A DNA stretch of 64,000 nucleotides from Maricaulis virginensis (lineage in GTDB: Bacteria > Pseudomonadota > Alphaproteobacteria > Caulobacterales > Maricaulaceae). Each line of letters opens with the position of its first letter. The first letter of the stretch is position 1. Shown here piece by piece: positions 26,396 to 35,244 of the stretch. Below the pieces are notes generated by a model. The model ran no database searches, was not told the origin of the DNA, and saw only the letters and a list, made by a program, of their open reading frames with translations. A program made the translations under genes and the position numbers. The stretch covers positions 186,001 to 250,000 of the forward strand of contig NZ_BSFE01000003.1 of assembly GCF_027922185.1 (NCBI RefSeq). The letters run 5' to 3'.

Positions 26396-27577
26396 TCAGG
26401 CCACCTGACCGGCGCTCCAGCCGGACGACCAGGCCCACTGGAAGTTGTATCCGCCAAGCCAGCCCGTCACGTCAACCACCTCGCCGATGAAGTACAGGCC
26501 GGGTACGCTGCGGGCCTGCAGGGTGCGGCTGTCCAGCCCGTTCGTATCGACCCCGCCCAGCGTGACTTCCGCCGTGCGATAACCTTCCGAGCCGGTCGGG
26601 CGCACCGTCCAGGACTCCAGCATAGCGCCGGCTTTCTGCAGTTTCTTGTCGGACTGGTCGGCCATGTTGCCGCGCAGGCCGGCCTCCTCGGCCAGCAGCT
26701 GGGCGAGACGTTTGGGCAGATGCTCCGCGAGCACGCTCTGAAGCGCCTGGCGCGGGGTTTCCGTGCGTGCCGCGCGCAGGGTGCCGAACCAGTCGCGGCC
26801 GGGCAGGAAGCGGATCACGATGTCGTGACCTTCGCGCCAGAAGGAGGATATCTGCAGGATGGCCGGGCCGCTGAGACCGCGATGGGTGAACAGCATCGCT
26901 TCCTCGAAGGCCGTGCCGTTGCAGCGGGCGGAGATGTCGGCCGCGACACCGGACAGCGGTTTGAACCGCGCCAGCGTGTCCGGATCGAAGGTCAGCGGGA
27001 CCAGGGCCGGGCGTGTCTCGGTGACGGCCAGCCCGTACTGCCGGGCGGCGTCGTAGCCGAAACCGGTCGCGCCCATTTTCGGGATCGATTTGCCGCCCGA
27101 GGCGATCACCAGCGACTGGCAGGTCAGGGTGCTGCCGTCCGACAGGTCGAGCCGGAAACCCTCGCCCTCGCGTGTGTGAGAGGTCACCGAGACACCCAGG
27201 CGCAGGGTCGCGCCGGCGTCGCGCATATCGCCCGTCAGCCCGTCGACGATCTGCCGGGCCGACTGGTCGCAGAAGAGCTGGCCCAGCGTCTTTTCGTGCC
27301 AGGCGATGCCGTGCCGGTCGACCCAGCCGATGAAATCCTGTTGCGTGTAGCGCTTCAGCGCCGATTTCGCGAAGTGCGGATTGGCCGACAGGAAATTGCC
27401 CGGCCCGGTGTGCAGATTGGTGAAATTGCAGCGCCCGCCGCCGGAAATGCGGATCTTCTCGCCGGGCGCCTTGCCGTGCTCGATGACGCAGACCGAACGG
27501 CCGCGGCGGCCGGCCTCGATCGCGCACATCATGCCGGCAGCCCCGGCGCCGACAATGACGACGTCGTATCGGGTCAC
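26396..27577 (-). CDS. HI0933/YhiN-family flavoprotein
   Basis: 393 residues. The N-terminus has the dinucleotide-binding motif VGAGAAGMMCAIEAGRRG, followed by the family hallmark GGGRCNFTN, and SGGKSIPKMGATGFGYDAA in the middle. The C-terminus has FIGEVVDVTGWLGGYNFQWAWSSG, which places FAD. YhiN-type proteins are predicted FAD-dependent oxidoreductases of unknown substrate. The gene starts three bases after the stop of the lipase gene, so they form an operon. Length and motifs are complete. Confidence 0.9.
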   Translation of the reverse strand: MTRYDVVIVGAGAAGMMCAIEAGRRGRSVCVIEHGKAPGEKIRISGGGRCNFTNLHTGPGNFLSANPHFAKSALKRYTQQDFIGWVDRHGIAWHEKTLGQLFCDQSARQIVDGLTGDMRDAGATLRLGVSVTSHTREGEGFRLDLSDGSTLTCQSLVIASGGKSIPKMGATGFGYDAARQYGLAVTETRPALVPLTFDPDTLARFKPLSGVAADISARCNGTAFEEAMLFTHRGLSGPAILQISSFWREGHDIVIRFLPGRDWFGTLRAARTETPRQALQSVLAEHLPKRLAQLLAEEAGLRGNMADQSDKKLQKAGAMLESWTVRPTGSEGYRTAEVTLGGVDTNGLDSRTLQARSVPGLYFIGEVVDVTGWLGGYNFQWAWSSGWSAGQVA

Positions 27578-27580
27578 GGT

Positions 27581-28525
27581 CTAGGTTTTCGCAGGGCAGA
27601 CGCTGTCGAGCCAGTCGGCGAAACCGGCCATGGCGGCGTCGCGTCCGGCCTCGTTGACTGTCTCGTGCCTGTAACCTTCGAGCACCTCAAGGGTGACATG
27701 GGTCATCCCCAGGCGCTCCATTCGTGCCCCAAGATGTTGCACGGTCTTGCCGCCCTCGGTCGCCGGATCCAGCGATCCGCCGATCAGGTGGACGGGGAGA
27801 TCCTTCGGCAGCTTCTCCAGATTGCCGTCATCCTCGGCGAAAGCGACGCCGTCCAGGAAGTCGCGCCAGAGCGAGACGCTGGACGGCCAGCCGCACAGCT
27901 CGTCGGCGACATAGGCGTCGACTTCGGCCGGGTCCGAGGACAGCCAGTCGGCATCGGTGCGGCCTTCGGGAAAACGCTTGTTCCAGGCCTTGAAGGTCAG
28001 CTTGTCGATCGTGGTGCTGGGCGTGAAGGGGCCGCCCGCCAGCGCCTCGCACCACAGCACGAACCGCATCACGGATTTCAGCCCGCCCAGCGCCATATTG
28101 CCGTTCCAGGCGGCAAGACCGGCAAGGCTGTCGGGTTCGCGCAGGGCGTGATTGACCGCGACGACCGATCCCATGGAGTGGCCGAAGACCACCAGCGGCA
28201 GGCCGGGCCAGCGGCGTTTGGCCTCCTCCTCGACCGCCTTCACATCGCCCATCACCTTGGTCCAGCCATCCGTGTCGGCAAAGCGGCGCGGGGCGCCGTC
28301 CGGTGCGGTGGTGAGGCCGTGGCCGCGATGATCGTGGGCGATGACGTGATAGCCGCGCGATGCGAGATAGTTGGCGAAGCGGGCATAGCGTGCCGCGCGT
28401 TCGGCCAGGCCGTGATTGATATGCACGATGCCGCGCGCCGCACCGTCGGCCTCGCGCGTGTAGACACACAGATCGGCGCCGGTCGGGCTGGCGAGCCTTT
28501 CAGGCGTGAAGGCGGCGTCGGTCAT
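27581..28525 (-). CDS. Alpha/beta hydrolase, monoacylglycerol lipase/lysophospholipase type
   Basis: 314 residues of the PldB/monoglyceride lipase group. The oxyanion region is HINHGLAERAARYARFA, the HDHRGHG motif follows, and the nucleophile lies in FGHSMGS. The acid and histidine of the triad are probably the Asp in GGSLDPAT and the His in GYRHETVNE. No signal peptide is seen, so it acts in the cytoplasm. It is divergent from glycerol kinase with a 91-base spacer. Since this lipase type frees glycerol from monoacylglycerols, the two could act in sequence; that is inference. Confidence 0.87.
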   Translation of the reverse strand: MTDAAFTPERLASPTGADLCVYTREADGAARGIVHINHGLAERAARYARFANYLASRGYHVIAHDHRGHGLTTAPDGAPRRFADTDGWTKVMGDVKAVEEEAKRRWPGLPLVVFGHSMGSVVAVNHALREPDSLAGLAAWNGNMALGGLKSVMRFVLWCEALAGGPFTPSTTIDKLTFKAWNKRFPEGRTDADWLSSDPAEVDAYVADELCGWPSSVSLWRDFLDGVAFAEDDGNLEKLPKDLPVHLIGGSLDPATEGGKTVQHLGARMERLGMTHVTLEVLEGYRHETVNEAGRDAAMAGFADWLDSVCPAKT

Positions 28526-28616
28526 GCATGCTCCCCCGTATTGGTTGCGAGCCTAGCGCGTTTCTTCCGGTCGCGTCATGGCTATAGTCGCACGAAAACC
28601 GCAGAGGGGGACAAGT

Positions 28617-30107
28617 ATGGCGCAGCGCAAGACGGCGATCCTCGCGATCGACCAGGGCACGACGAGCTCCCGCGCAGTGGTGTTTACCGGCACTTATGAG
28701 GTGATTGCCGTTGCCCAGCGCGAGTTCCAGCAGATCTATCCCGAGCCCGGCTGGGTCGAGCACGATCCGGAAGTCATCTGGGCGACCGTGCGCGCGACGG
28801 CCCGCGAGGCGCTCGCGGCGGCGGATAAAGCCGGTTATGCGGTGGCCGCGATCGGCATCACCAATCAGCGTGAGACCACGCTCGTCTGGGACCGCAAGAC
28901 CGGCGAGCCGGTGCACAATGCCATCGTCTGGCAGGACCGGCGCACGGCGCAGACCTGTGCCGCGCTGCGCGAGGCGGGGCATGCGGATCGGGTGCGCGAG
29001 AAGACCGGCCTGGTGCTGGATCCCTATTTCTCTGCCACCAAGATCGCCTGGATACTCGATCATGCCGACGGCGCCCGGGCGCGGGCCGAGGCGGGCGAGC
29101 TGGTCTTCGGCACGGTGGATACCTGGCTGATCTGGCGGCTCACGGGCGGCGCGGTGCACGCGACCGACGCCACCAATGCCAGCCGCACATCCCTGTTCAA
29201 TATCCGCACGAATGCCTGGGACGAGGCGCTTCTCTCCCTGTTCGGCGTGCCGGCGGCGATGCTGCCGGAGGTGCGCGACAGTGCGGGCGATTTCGGCGTG
29301 TCGGAGGCGGCGGTTCTGGGCCGGGCCCTGCCCATCCGCGGTGTCGCCGGGGACCAGCAATCTGCCGCTATCGGCCAGGCCTGTCTGGTGCCCGGCGAGA
29401 TGAAATCGACCTATGGCACCGGCGCCTTCCTGCTGATCAATACCGGCAGCGACCCCGTGCTGTCGCAGAACCAGCTTCTCACCACCATCGCCTGGCGGAT
29501 CGGCGGCGAGACCGTCTATGCGCTGGAAGGCTCGATCCTGTCGGCCGGGGCCACCGTGCAGTGGCTGCGCGACGGGCTGGGCCTGATCGCCAAGGCCTCG
29601 GAGATCGAGGCGCTGGCGGCGGCGGCCGATCCGGACAGCGGCGTCTGTCTCGTCCCGGCCTTCACCGGGCTGGGCGCACCCTATTGGGACCCGGATGCCC
29701 GCGGCGCGATTGTCGGGCTGACCCGCGGGTCAGGCCGGGCCGAGATTGCGCGGGCAGCGCTCGACTCCACTGTCCACCAGACCTGCGATCTGCTCGACGC
29801 CATCGCCGCCGACGGTGTTGCGGCAACGCGCTTGCGGGTCGATGGCGGGATGACCGCCAACAACGCCCTGATGCAGCGCCTCGCCGACCTGACCGGGATC
29901 GAGGTCGTGCGCCCGGTCCAGTCCGAGGCGACCGCCTGGGGCGCGGCCTTCCTGGCCGGTCTGGGGGCGGGGATTTTTGCCAGCCTGGAAGACGGCCGCC
30001 GCCTGTGGGCGCAGGACCGCAGCTTCACGCCGGACATCGCGGCCGGCGCGCGCGATGCCGGCCGGGCCGCCTGGCGCACAGCCGTGGAACGGGTGCGGAC
30101 GGGGTAG
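28617..30107 (+). CDS. glpK: Glycerol kinase
   Basis: 496 residues from the ATG at 28617, preceded by AGAGGGGG; an ATG 39 bases upstream adds a tail not typical of the family. FGGY-kinase motifs are clear: AIDQGTTSSRAVVF at the N-terminus, ITNQRETTLVWDRKTGEPVHNAI, the WQDRRT segment, KIAWILD, GVAGDQQSAAIGQAC and the C-terminal GLGAPYWDPDARGAIVGLTRG. It phosphorylates glycerol to glycerol 3-phosphate. No glycerol facilitator or glycerol-3-phosphate dehydrogenase is adjacent, which is unusual for glp operons. Confidence 0.95.
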   Translation: MAQRKTAILAIDQGTTSSRAVVFTGTYEVIAVAQREFQQIYPEPGWVEHDPEVIWATVRATAREALAAADKAGYAVAAIGITNQRETTLVWDRKTGEPVHNAIVWQDRRTAQTCAALREAGHADRVREKTGLVLDPYFSATKIAWILDHADGARARAEAGELVFGTVDTWLIWRLTGGAVHATDATNASRTSLFNIRTNAWDEALLSLFGVPAAMLPEVRDSAGDFGVSEAAVLGRALPIRGVAGDQQSAAIGQACLVPGEMKSTYGTGAFLLINTGSDPVLSQNQLLTTIAWRIGGETVYALEGSILSAGATVQWLRDGLGLIAKASEIEALAAAADPDSGVCLVPAFTGLGAPYWDPDARGAIVGLTRGSGRAEIARAALDSTVHQTCDLLDAIAADGVAATRLRVDGGMTANNALMQRLADLTGIEVVRPVQSEATAWGAAFLAGLGAGIFASLEDGRRLWAQDRSFTPDIAAGARDAGRAAWRTAVERVRTG

Positions 30108-30229
30108 CGGCCGGCGCGGAATTATTTTCCATTCAGGGTTGCTTGAGTATCTTTCTCGCTGCAGAATTGTTGCGTGAGTACGCGTCCGTCCTGTCAGCGG
30201 CCCGGGGGAAGCCCCGCGAGGAGACACGC

Positions 30230-31066
30230 ATGCCGTCCCTGTTTTCCCGCCTGTTCGCCACACACCTCGTCAGGGGGTTTTGCCTGGCCGGCCTTCTGGC
30301 CATCCCGTCCGCCAGCGCGCAGGACGATCCGCCGCCGCGGGCCGACCAGTATGACGCGCTGTCCGAATTCCTCGCCTGCTCGGGCAATGCCTATGCGCTG
30401 TGCTATTATTCCGGGCCGGAAGAGCCCACCCCGCCGGGCCAGAGCGCAACGCCGCCCCTGCCGTGCACGATCGGCGGTCCCGAGCATGCCGACTGCACCT
30501 GCTATGCCGTCGACGAGCAGATGCTCGAACCGGGCCTGCGCTATAATTTCGTGCTGATCGGCTCGATCCTCAATCCGGTCGCCCGCGCAGAGACCGAACT
30601 GCGCTGCAATGCAGACGGCTCGAACTGCCTCAACATGGCCCATCTGGCCTCGGGCATCTGCAATAATGCCGACGATCCGCATGTCGACGAGTATGAGTTC
30701 TGCCAGGAGGCGCCGGTATGCAGCCTGCTGGGCGATCTGGAGACCGGCGAGACGCAGTCGCTCTATCCGCAGAGCGAGGCGACGCTGATCTCCACCTTCT
30801 CCTTCTATTCCAGCGAGGTGCACAATTTCGGCTCGCAGGACTGCAGCGAGAACGATATCCGCCTCTATGCCGGCTGCATGACCGCGCCCTGCACCGACGA
30901 GGACGGCGACGGCCTCGCCGAGTGCCAGTGCCCGCTCTATGACGGCCCCTACCAGATCGGCCAGGACTCCGAAGGCCTGCAATGCAACATCCTGCCGAAC
31001 GTCTGGTCCGCCGCCAATAACGAGACCACCCCGCCTCATCTGCCGGGTGCATTGGGTGGGGAATAG
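30230..31066 (+). CDS. Exported cysteine-rich protein of unknown function
   Basis: 278 residues from the ATG at 30230, with GAGGAGA seven bases upstream. The first 28 residues are a signal peptide (ends in IPSASAQ). The mature part has about 19 Cys, mostly spaced so that they could form disulfides, including a CTCYAVDE stretch and CTDEDGDGLAECQC. The latter resembles a calcium-binding DxDxDG loop of the thrombospondin-3/dockerin kind. It probably sits in the periplasm or on the surface. No family was recognised. A palindromic repeat starts right after its stop. Confidence 0.72.
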   Translation: MPSLFSRLFATHLVRGFCLAGLLAIPSASAQDDPPPRADQYDALSEFLACSGNAYALCYYSGPEEPTPPGQSATPPLPCTIGGPEHADCTCYAVDEQMLEPGLRYNFVLIGSILNPVARAETELRCNADGSNCLNMAHLASGICNNADDPHVDEYEFCQEAPVCSLLGDLETGETQSLYPQSEATLISTFSFYSSEVHNFGSQDCSENDIRLYAGCMTAPCTDEDGDGLAECQCPLYDGPYQIGQDSEGLQCNILPNVWSAANNETTPPHLPGALGGE

Positions 31067-31860
31067 GTAGGGTTCTTCTTCTCCCCTCACGGGGAGAAGG
31101 TGCCGCGAAGCGGCGGATGAGGGGCGCGCGGCAGCGCCGCGCCATAGAAGAGTCTTTAGCTGGCCGCTCCCGCGGCCGCCCCTCACCCTGCCCTCTCCCC
31201 GGTGGGGGAGAGGGGCTTACCCTCCGCTTCCCCCGGACCTGTTCCGGGGCCTAGCGGCGGCGGCCGTTAAGGCTCGGCGCCAGGATGCGTCACCAGCGGC
31301 AGGCCCCGGAATGAATCCGGGGGAAGTATGGATTGGGGAGAGGGGGCGGACCCAGGGCTCGCCCCGCTTGCGGGGGAGCTGTCCGCGTAGCGGACTGAGG
31401 GGGCGGCGTGAAGCGGCGCAAAGCGCGTCAGCGCGCACCTGCGACTCACCCCCTTCGACCTCACCCGGCCCGAGGCCGGGCTCGGCCACTTCCCCCGCTG
31501 ACGCAGGGGAAGCCTTGTCCGGTGGCCGGCATTTGCATCCCTGACGCTGTGAAAACCACTCCGCGCTTTTCCCGGCCGGACGCCCGGCCTCGGGCCGGGC
31601 GAAGCGCCGGGATCGACGGGAAACGCATCGCTCAAGATGACCCTCGGTCGGTCCCGGATCTGCAGCCTGCCTTCGCAGGCTTTCATCCGGGAAAAATGGA
31701 GGGGCGTTGAATAACTTCGCGCCCGCTTTCCCCTTCTCCCCCCACTTTCCCCGGACCCGTTCCGGGGCCTAGCGTCGGTGGCCGTCAAGGCTCGGTGCCA
31801 GGATGCATCACGAGCGGCAGACCCCGGAACAGGTCCGGGGGAATTACTATCGGAGGGGGC
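31067..31860. repeat. Cluster of palindromic intergenic repeat elements
   Basis: About 800 bases without a gene. They begin with TTCTCCCC-TCAC-GGGGAGAA at 31079-31098, a hairpin that may end the upstream transcript. Two copies of a 93-94 bp element follow (31230-31323 and 31749-31841), same orientation, differing at about 12 positions. Each starts with CCCCGGACC and ends with an inverted partner (TCCGGGGG). Other short inverted repeats between them include CCCCGC/GCGGGG near 31360 and CCCGGCC/GGCCGGG near 31470 and 31590. The remainder, to the gene start at 31998, shows nothing clear. Confidence 0.8.
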
Positions 31861-31997
31861 AATGAGAGCTCCCGCCAATTATTCCGATCTCCTGAAGACG
31901 GCGATACCCGTGACTTGTGGGCCAATTTGGGTGAAAACGGGTGCCGTTTCGCCAACAGGTTGAGTCGCGGCGTGCTGATCGCCGCGTTTGTGCTGAT

Positions 31998-32951
31998 ATG
32001 TCTAGACGTCTTTGGATCGCGGGAATTGTGCTTGGGCTGGTGGTACTGAGTTTCGCTGGCTACACGTCATACAGGTATCAACGCCACAATCTGGACGGCC
32101 TGCACAAAACGTCCGATCAGCATTTGGCCGGGCGGGATCATCAGCTCCGGTCCGCCTGTCGAATACTCCCACTAAGCCTCACGATTGAATGTGCTTCGCA
32201 GCCAGACATATCCGAGGGCGTCCAGGCAGCAGCCGAGTACGATCTAAAAGCTCAACAAGACATGGCGGCTTGGACGCTAATGATGTTGTGGGTGAGCGTC
32301 GCGATGTTGGTCGTTACGGGATTGGGGGTCTGGTATGTCGCTCGCACGCTGGACGCCACTCGTGGCGCGCTTCGGCTGGCCGAAGAGGCCAATGAGGCCG
32401 CTATCGCCGCCGTCGAGGCCACCATTGAGCACGGGCATCGACAACTTCGACCTTACCTTTCGGCAATACCGACGAGAGCGGTTTTTGAAGTAACTGGTAG
32501 CGGAATACCAATCTCCCAGAAATTCGGGCTGAGAGTCATCATCGAAGTTCACAACACAGGTCAGACACCTGCGTTCCGCAAGCGGTTGCGAGGAAACATC
32601 CGCGTCGTTGCCAAAGATGCGATAGCTGGCACGAAAATCCAATTGCCTCCACTTACGGCTTTTGGCCCGCCGACCATGCTGGGTCCAAACCGGGATACTG
32701 AGAGTGACAACCTATCCAGGGTGATTGCTGTAGACGACGCCATGCTCAATGGTGAATGTGAAATTCTCGTCTATGGGCAGATTGTGTACGAGAGCGATTA
32801 TGCGTGCCATTACTCAAACTTTTGCTCGGTAAGTATCAACCTCAAGAAAGCGATTTTGGACGCTCAAGCCATTTCTGAGGCTGGTAAAAAAAGTGCATCG
32901 ATGCCGCCAGTCCAGCTCGTTGGGCTCGATTTCGGCAACGACGCAATTTAG
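31998..32951 (+). CDS. Membrane protein with two hydrophobic segments, 317 aa
   Basis: The ATG at 31998 (MSRRLWIAGI) gives a short N-terminal membrane helix; an in-frame ATG 57 bases upstream precedes it by a non-family-like lead. A second helix lies near residues 95-117 (TLMMLWVSVAMLVVTGLGVW). It is followed by a coiled coil (ATRGALRLAEEANEAAIAAV) and a beta-rich C-terminal domain of about 170 residues. Similar two-helix proteins of unknown function are common in alphaproteobacteria. Codon use is clearly less GC-rich than around it and repeats flank it on both sides, so it may have been acquired. Confidence 0.72.
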   Translation: MSRRLWIAGIVLGLVVLSFAGYTSYRYQRHNLDGLHKTSDQHLAGRDHQLRSACRILPLSLTIECASQPDISEGVQAAAEYDLKAQQDMAAWTLMMLWVSVAMLVVTGLGVWYVARTLDATRGALRLAEEANEAAIAAVEATIEHGHRQLRPYLSAIPTRAVFEVTGSGIPISQKFGLRVIIEVHNTGQTPAFRKRLRGNIRVVAKDAIAGTKIQLPPLTAFGPPTMLGPNRDTESDNLSRVIAVDDAMLNGECEILVYGQIVYESDYACHYSNFCSVSINLKKAILDAQAISEAGKKSASMPPVQLVGLDFGNDAI

Positions 32952-33002
32952 GGCCATGAGCGCGAGTTCAACTGCCTTCTCTCACGCCTGATCGGCGGGA
33001 TG

Positions 33003-33158
33003 CACCAGTCAGAAGAGCTGGGCCTCTCCCCTCGGAGAAAAAGGCGTCTCGAAGCGGCGGATGAGCGGATGTGGCGCGACTGTCCTTCGCCAACCGCGTG
33101 CCCCACTACCCACTTCCCCGGACTTGTTCCGGGAAAGCGAGTAGTGATGGAGGCCCCC
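33003..33158. repeat. Palindromic intergenic repeat, partial copy
   Basis: Contains CTCTCCCCTCGG and GAAGCGGCGGATGAG, shared with the element that begins at 31079, then CTTCCCCGGACTTGTTCCGGG, related to the 94-bp elements upstream. It fills most of the space between the membrane protein and the metB-like gene. It appears to be a decayed mosaic. Confidence 0.6.
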
Positions 33159-34301
33159 CTAACCCAGCGCCTTGTCCAGATCGGCGATCATGTCGGCGGC
33201 ACCCTCCAGCCCCACTGACAAGCGGATCAGCGTGTCGGGCACGCCGGCCTCCTGGCGGGCTTGTGGCGACATGGAGGCGTGGGTCATCAGGGCGGGGATG
33301 CAGACGAGGCTTTCCACGCCGCCCAGGGACTGGGCGAGGGTGAAGAGGTCGAGCCGGGAGACGACATCGCGGGCGCTGGCGGCGCTGTCCGAGAGCTGGA
33401 TCGAGATCAATTGCCCGAACCCGTCCTGCTGGCGCGCGGCGATGTCGTGACCGGGATGGCTGTCGAGGCCGGGATAGTCGACATGGGCGATGCGCATGTC
33501 CCGGGCCAGCCAGGTGGCGACGTCCTGTGCGCTCTCGCACTGGGCCTTGGCCCGCAGGGGCAGGGTGCGCAGGCCGCGCAGGGCGAGATAGCTGTCGAAG
33601 GCCCCGGCGCCGGTGCCGACACAATTGGCCCACCAGGTGAGGCGCTCGACGCGTTCCGGATCGGCGCAGCACACCACACCGCCCACCATGTCGGAATGGC
33701 CGTTGATCAGCTTGGTGATCGACTGGACGGAATAGTCCGCCCCCCAGTCGAGCGGCCGCTGCAGGGCGGGCGACATGACGGTGTTGTCGATGGCCAGTTC
33801 GGTGCCGGCATTGCGGGCGAGCTTTGCCAGGGCGCGGATATCGGTGATGCGCAGGCGCGGATTGGACGGGGTCTCGGCCAGGATCAGGGCTGCGTCCTCA
33901 TTGAGGGCGGCGGAGACGGCGTCGAGATTGGACGTGTCGACATAGACCGGCACCAGGCGGCCGCCCGAGGACCGCGCATCGAGCAGGCGGCGCGTGCCGC
34001 CATAGGCGTCGTGCGAGCAGATCACCCGCGCGCCGAAGGGCAGGTCGTGCAGCAAAAGGTCGATCGCCGACATGCCGGACCCGGTGACCACGGCCCCGGC
34101 GGCGTTCTCCAGCTCGGCGATGGCATCGGCCAGCAGCGAGCGTCCCGGATTGGCGGTGCGGGCATAGTCATAGGCCGGCTGCACGGCCGGGTCCTCGCGG
34201 CGATAGGCGGTCGACAGCGAGATCGGCGGGATGACGGCGTTCCAGCTGCGGTCGGTGTTGAGACCGGCGCGGATGGCCCGTGTGCGGGGATCCTGGCTCA
34301 T
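33159..34301 (-). CDS. metB: Cystathionine gamma-synthase family, PLP-dependent
   Basis: 380 residues from the ATG at 34301. An upstream in-frame ATG lies inside metX and is not used. Family blocks include YDYARTANPGRSLLADAIAELE, ATGSGM-like VVTGSGMSAID, the AIDNTVMSPALQRPL strand and the PLP lysine in SITKLINGHSDMVGG. Trans-sulfuration enzymes of this fold include cystathionine gamma-synthase and beta-lyase. The position as last gene of hom-metX-metB, one base after metX, favours synthesis of cystathionine from O-acylhomoserine and cysteine. The operon is under a SAM-II riboswitch. Confidence 0.85.
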   Translation of the reverse strand: MSQDPRTRAIRAGLNTDRSWNAVIPPISLSTAYRREDPAVQPAYDYARTANPGRSLLADAIAELENAAGAVVTGSGMSAIDLLLHDLPFGARVICSHDAYGGTRRLLDARSSGGRLVPVYVDTSNLDAVSAALNEDAALILAETPSNPRLRITDIRALAKLARNAGTELAIDNTVMSPALQRPLDWGADYSVQSITKLINGHSDMVGGVVCCADPERVERLTWWANCVGTGAGAFDSYLALRGLRTLPLRAKAQCESAQDVATWLARDMRIAHVDYPGLDSHPGHDIAARQQDGFGQLISIQLSDSAASARDVVSRLDLFTLAQSLGGVESLVCIPALMTHASMSPQARQEAGVPDTLIRLSVGLEGAADMIADLDKALG

Positions 34302-34302
34302 A

Positions 34303-35244
34303 TCAGCTCCGCAGGAAGTCGGTGATGATGCCGGCAATGGCCGTCTCTTCCTTCAGGAAGGCGTCGTGGCCATAGCGCGAATGCAGGGTTTTCAGGCGTC
34401 CGTCCGGGGTGCGGCCGGCGGCTTCGGCGATCTGCGAGGCCGGCACCAGCCGGTCTTCCAGCACGGCCAGATAGGTGACCGGGCAGGCGATACCGGCCGG
34501 ATCCACATCATGGGCGTCCATGGAATAGGACAGGGCGAGGAAGCGCTGCGGCGACACGGTCTGCGCATAGTCGCGGCCGCGGGCTTCCAGATAGCCGGCA
34601 ATACCGCCCGCATCGCGGCTGTCCGGATCGGGCGCGTAGAAACGCTCTTCCAGCTCGTCCGGCGTGCGATAGGTGGTCATGGCGAGACGGCGGGCAAGGT
34701 CGAGCCCGGCGGCGCCGTCGCCCAGGCGCAGGGCGAGTTCCACGGTCTCGCGCTGGATCGAGCGCCAGGCCTGCGCCATGGCGCAGGGACGATGGGCGCC
34801 GGAAATCACCAGCAGCTTGCCGACCCGTGCCGGTGCCAGTGCGGCCAGGGCGAGGCCGATCATGCCGCCATAGGAGGAGCCGATAATGTCGAACCGCTCG
34901 ATCCCGGCCGCGTCGGCCAGGGCGAGGATGGCGCGGGCCTGGTCCTGGGTGGTGGGGAAGGGGGACAGTTCCTCGCCGATGAAGTCGAAGGAGAGGATGC
35001 GGCGGCGGCCGGTGTCGATGGCGCGGGCCGGTCCGGCCTGGGCGGCCCACCAGCCGGGCTCGCTCTCATGATCGGTGACATTGCGGCCCGAGGAGATACC
35101 GCCCAGCACGACGACCGCCGGGGCCTCGTCCGGACCGGTGATCCGGCCGGTCACGCGCACCGGCGAGCCATTGCCGGCCAGGGCGATCGTGGTGATGTCA
35201 CGACATCGGGTGGAGGGGATGCATTCCAGGGTCACGGCCATCAT
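34303..35244 (-). CDS. metX: Homoserine O-acyltransferase, MetX-type alpha/beta hydrolase
   Basis: 313 residues, slightly short for MetX. The oxyanion stretch is VVVLGGISSGRNV, and the nucleophile is in IGSSYGGMIGLALA. A C-terminal His lies in SRYGHDAFLKEE. These fit the MetX homoserine acyltransferases, which activate homoserine for sulfur transfer. Whether acetyl or succinyl is used cannot be decided by eye: relatives in xanthomonads of this length class are succinyl-specific. Two adjacent ATGs (35244, 35241) begin within the hom stop region, so translation is coupled. Confidence 0.84.
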   Translation of the reverse strand: MMAVTLECIPSTRCRDITTIALAGNGSPVRVTGRITGPDEAPAVVVLGGISSGRNVTDHESEPGWWAAQAGPARAIDTGRRRILSFDFIGEELSPFPTTQDQARAILALADAAGIERFDIIGSSYGGMIGLALAALAPARVGKLLVISGAHRPCAMAQAWRSIQRETVELALRLGDGAAGLDLARRLAMTTYRTPDELEERFYAPDPDSRDAGGIAGYLEARGRDYAQTVSPQRFLALSYSMDAHDVDPAGIACPVTYLAVLEDRLVPASQIAEAAGRTPDGRLKTLHSRYGHDAFLKEETAIAGIITDFLRS

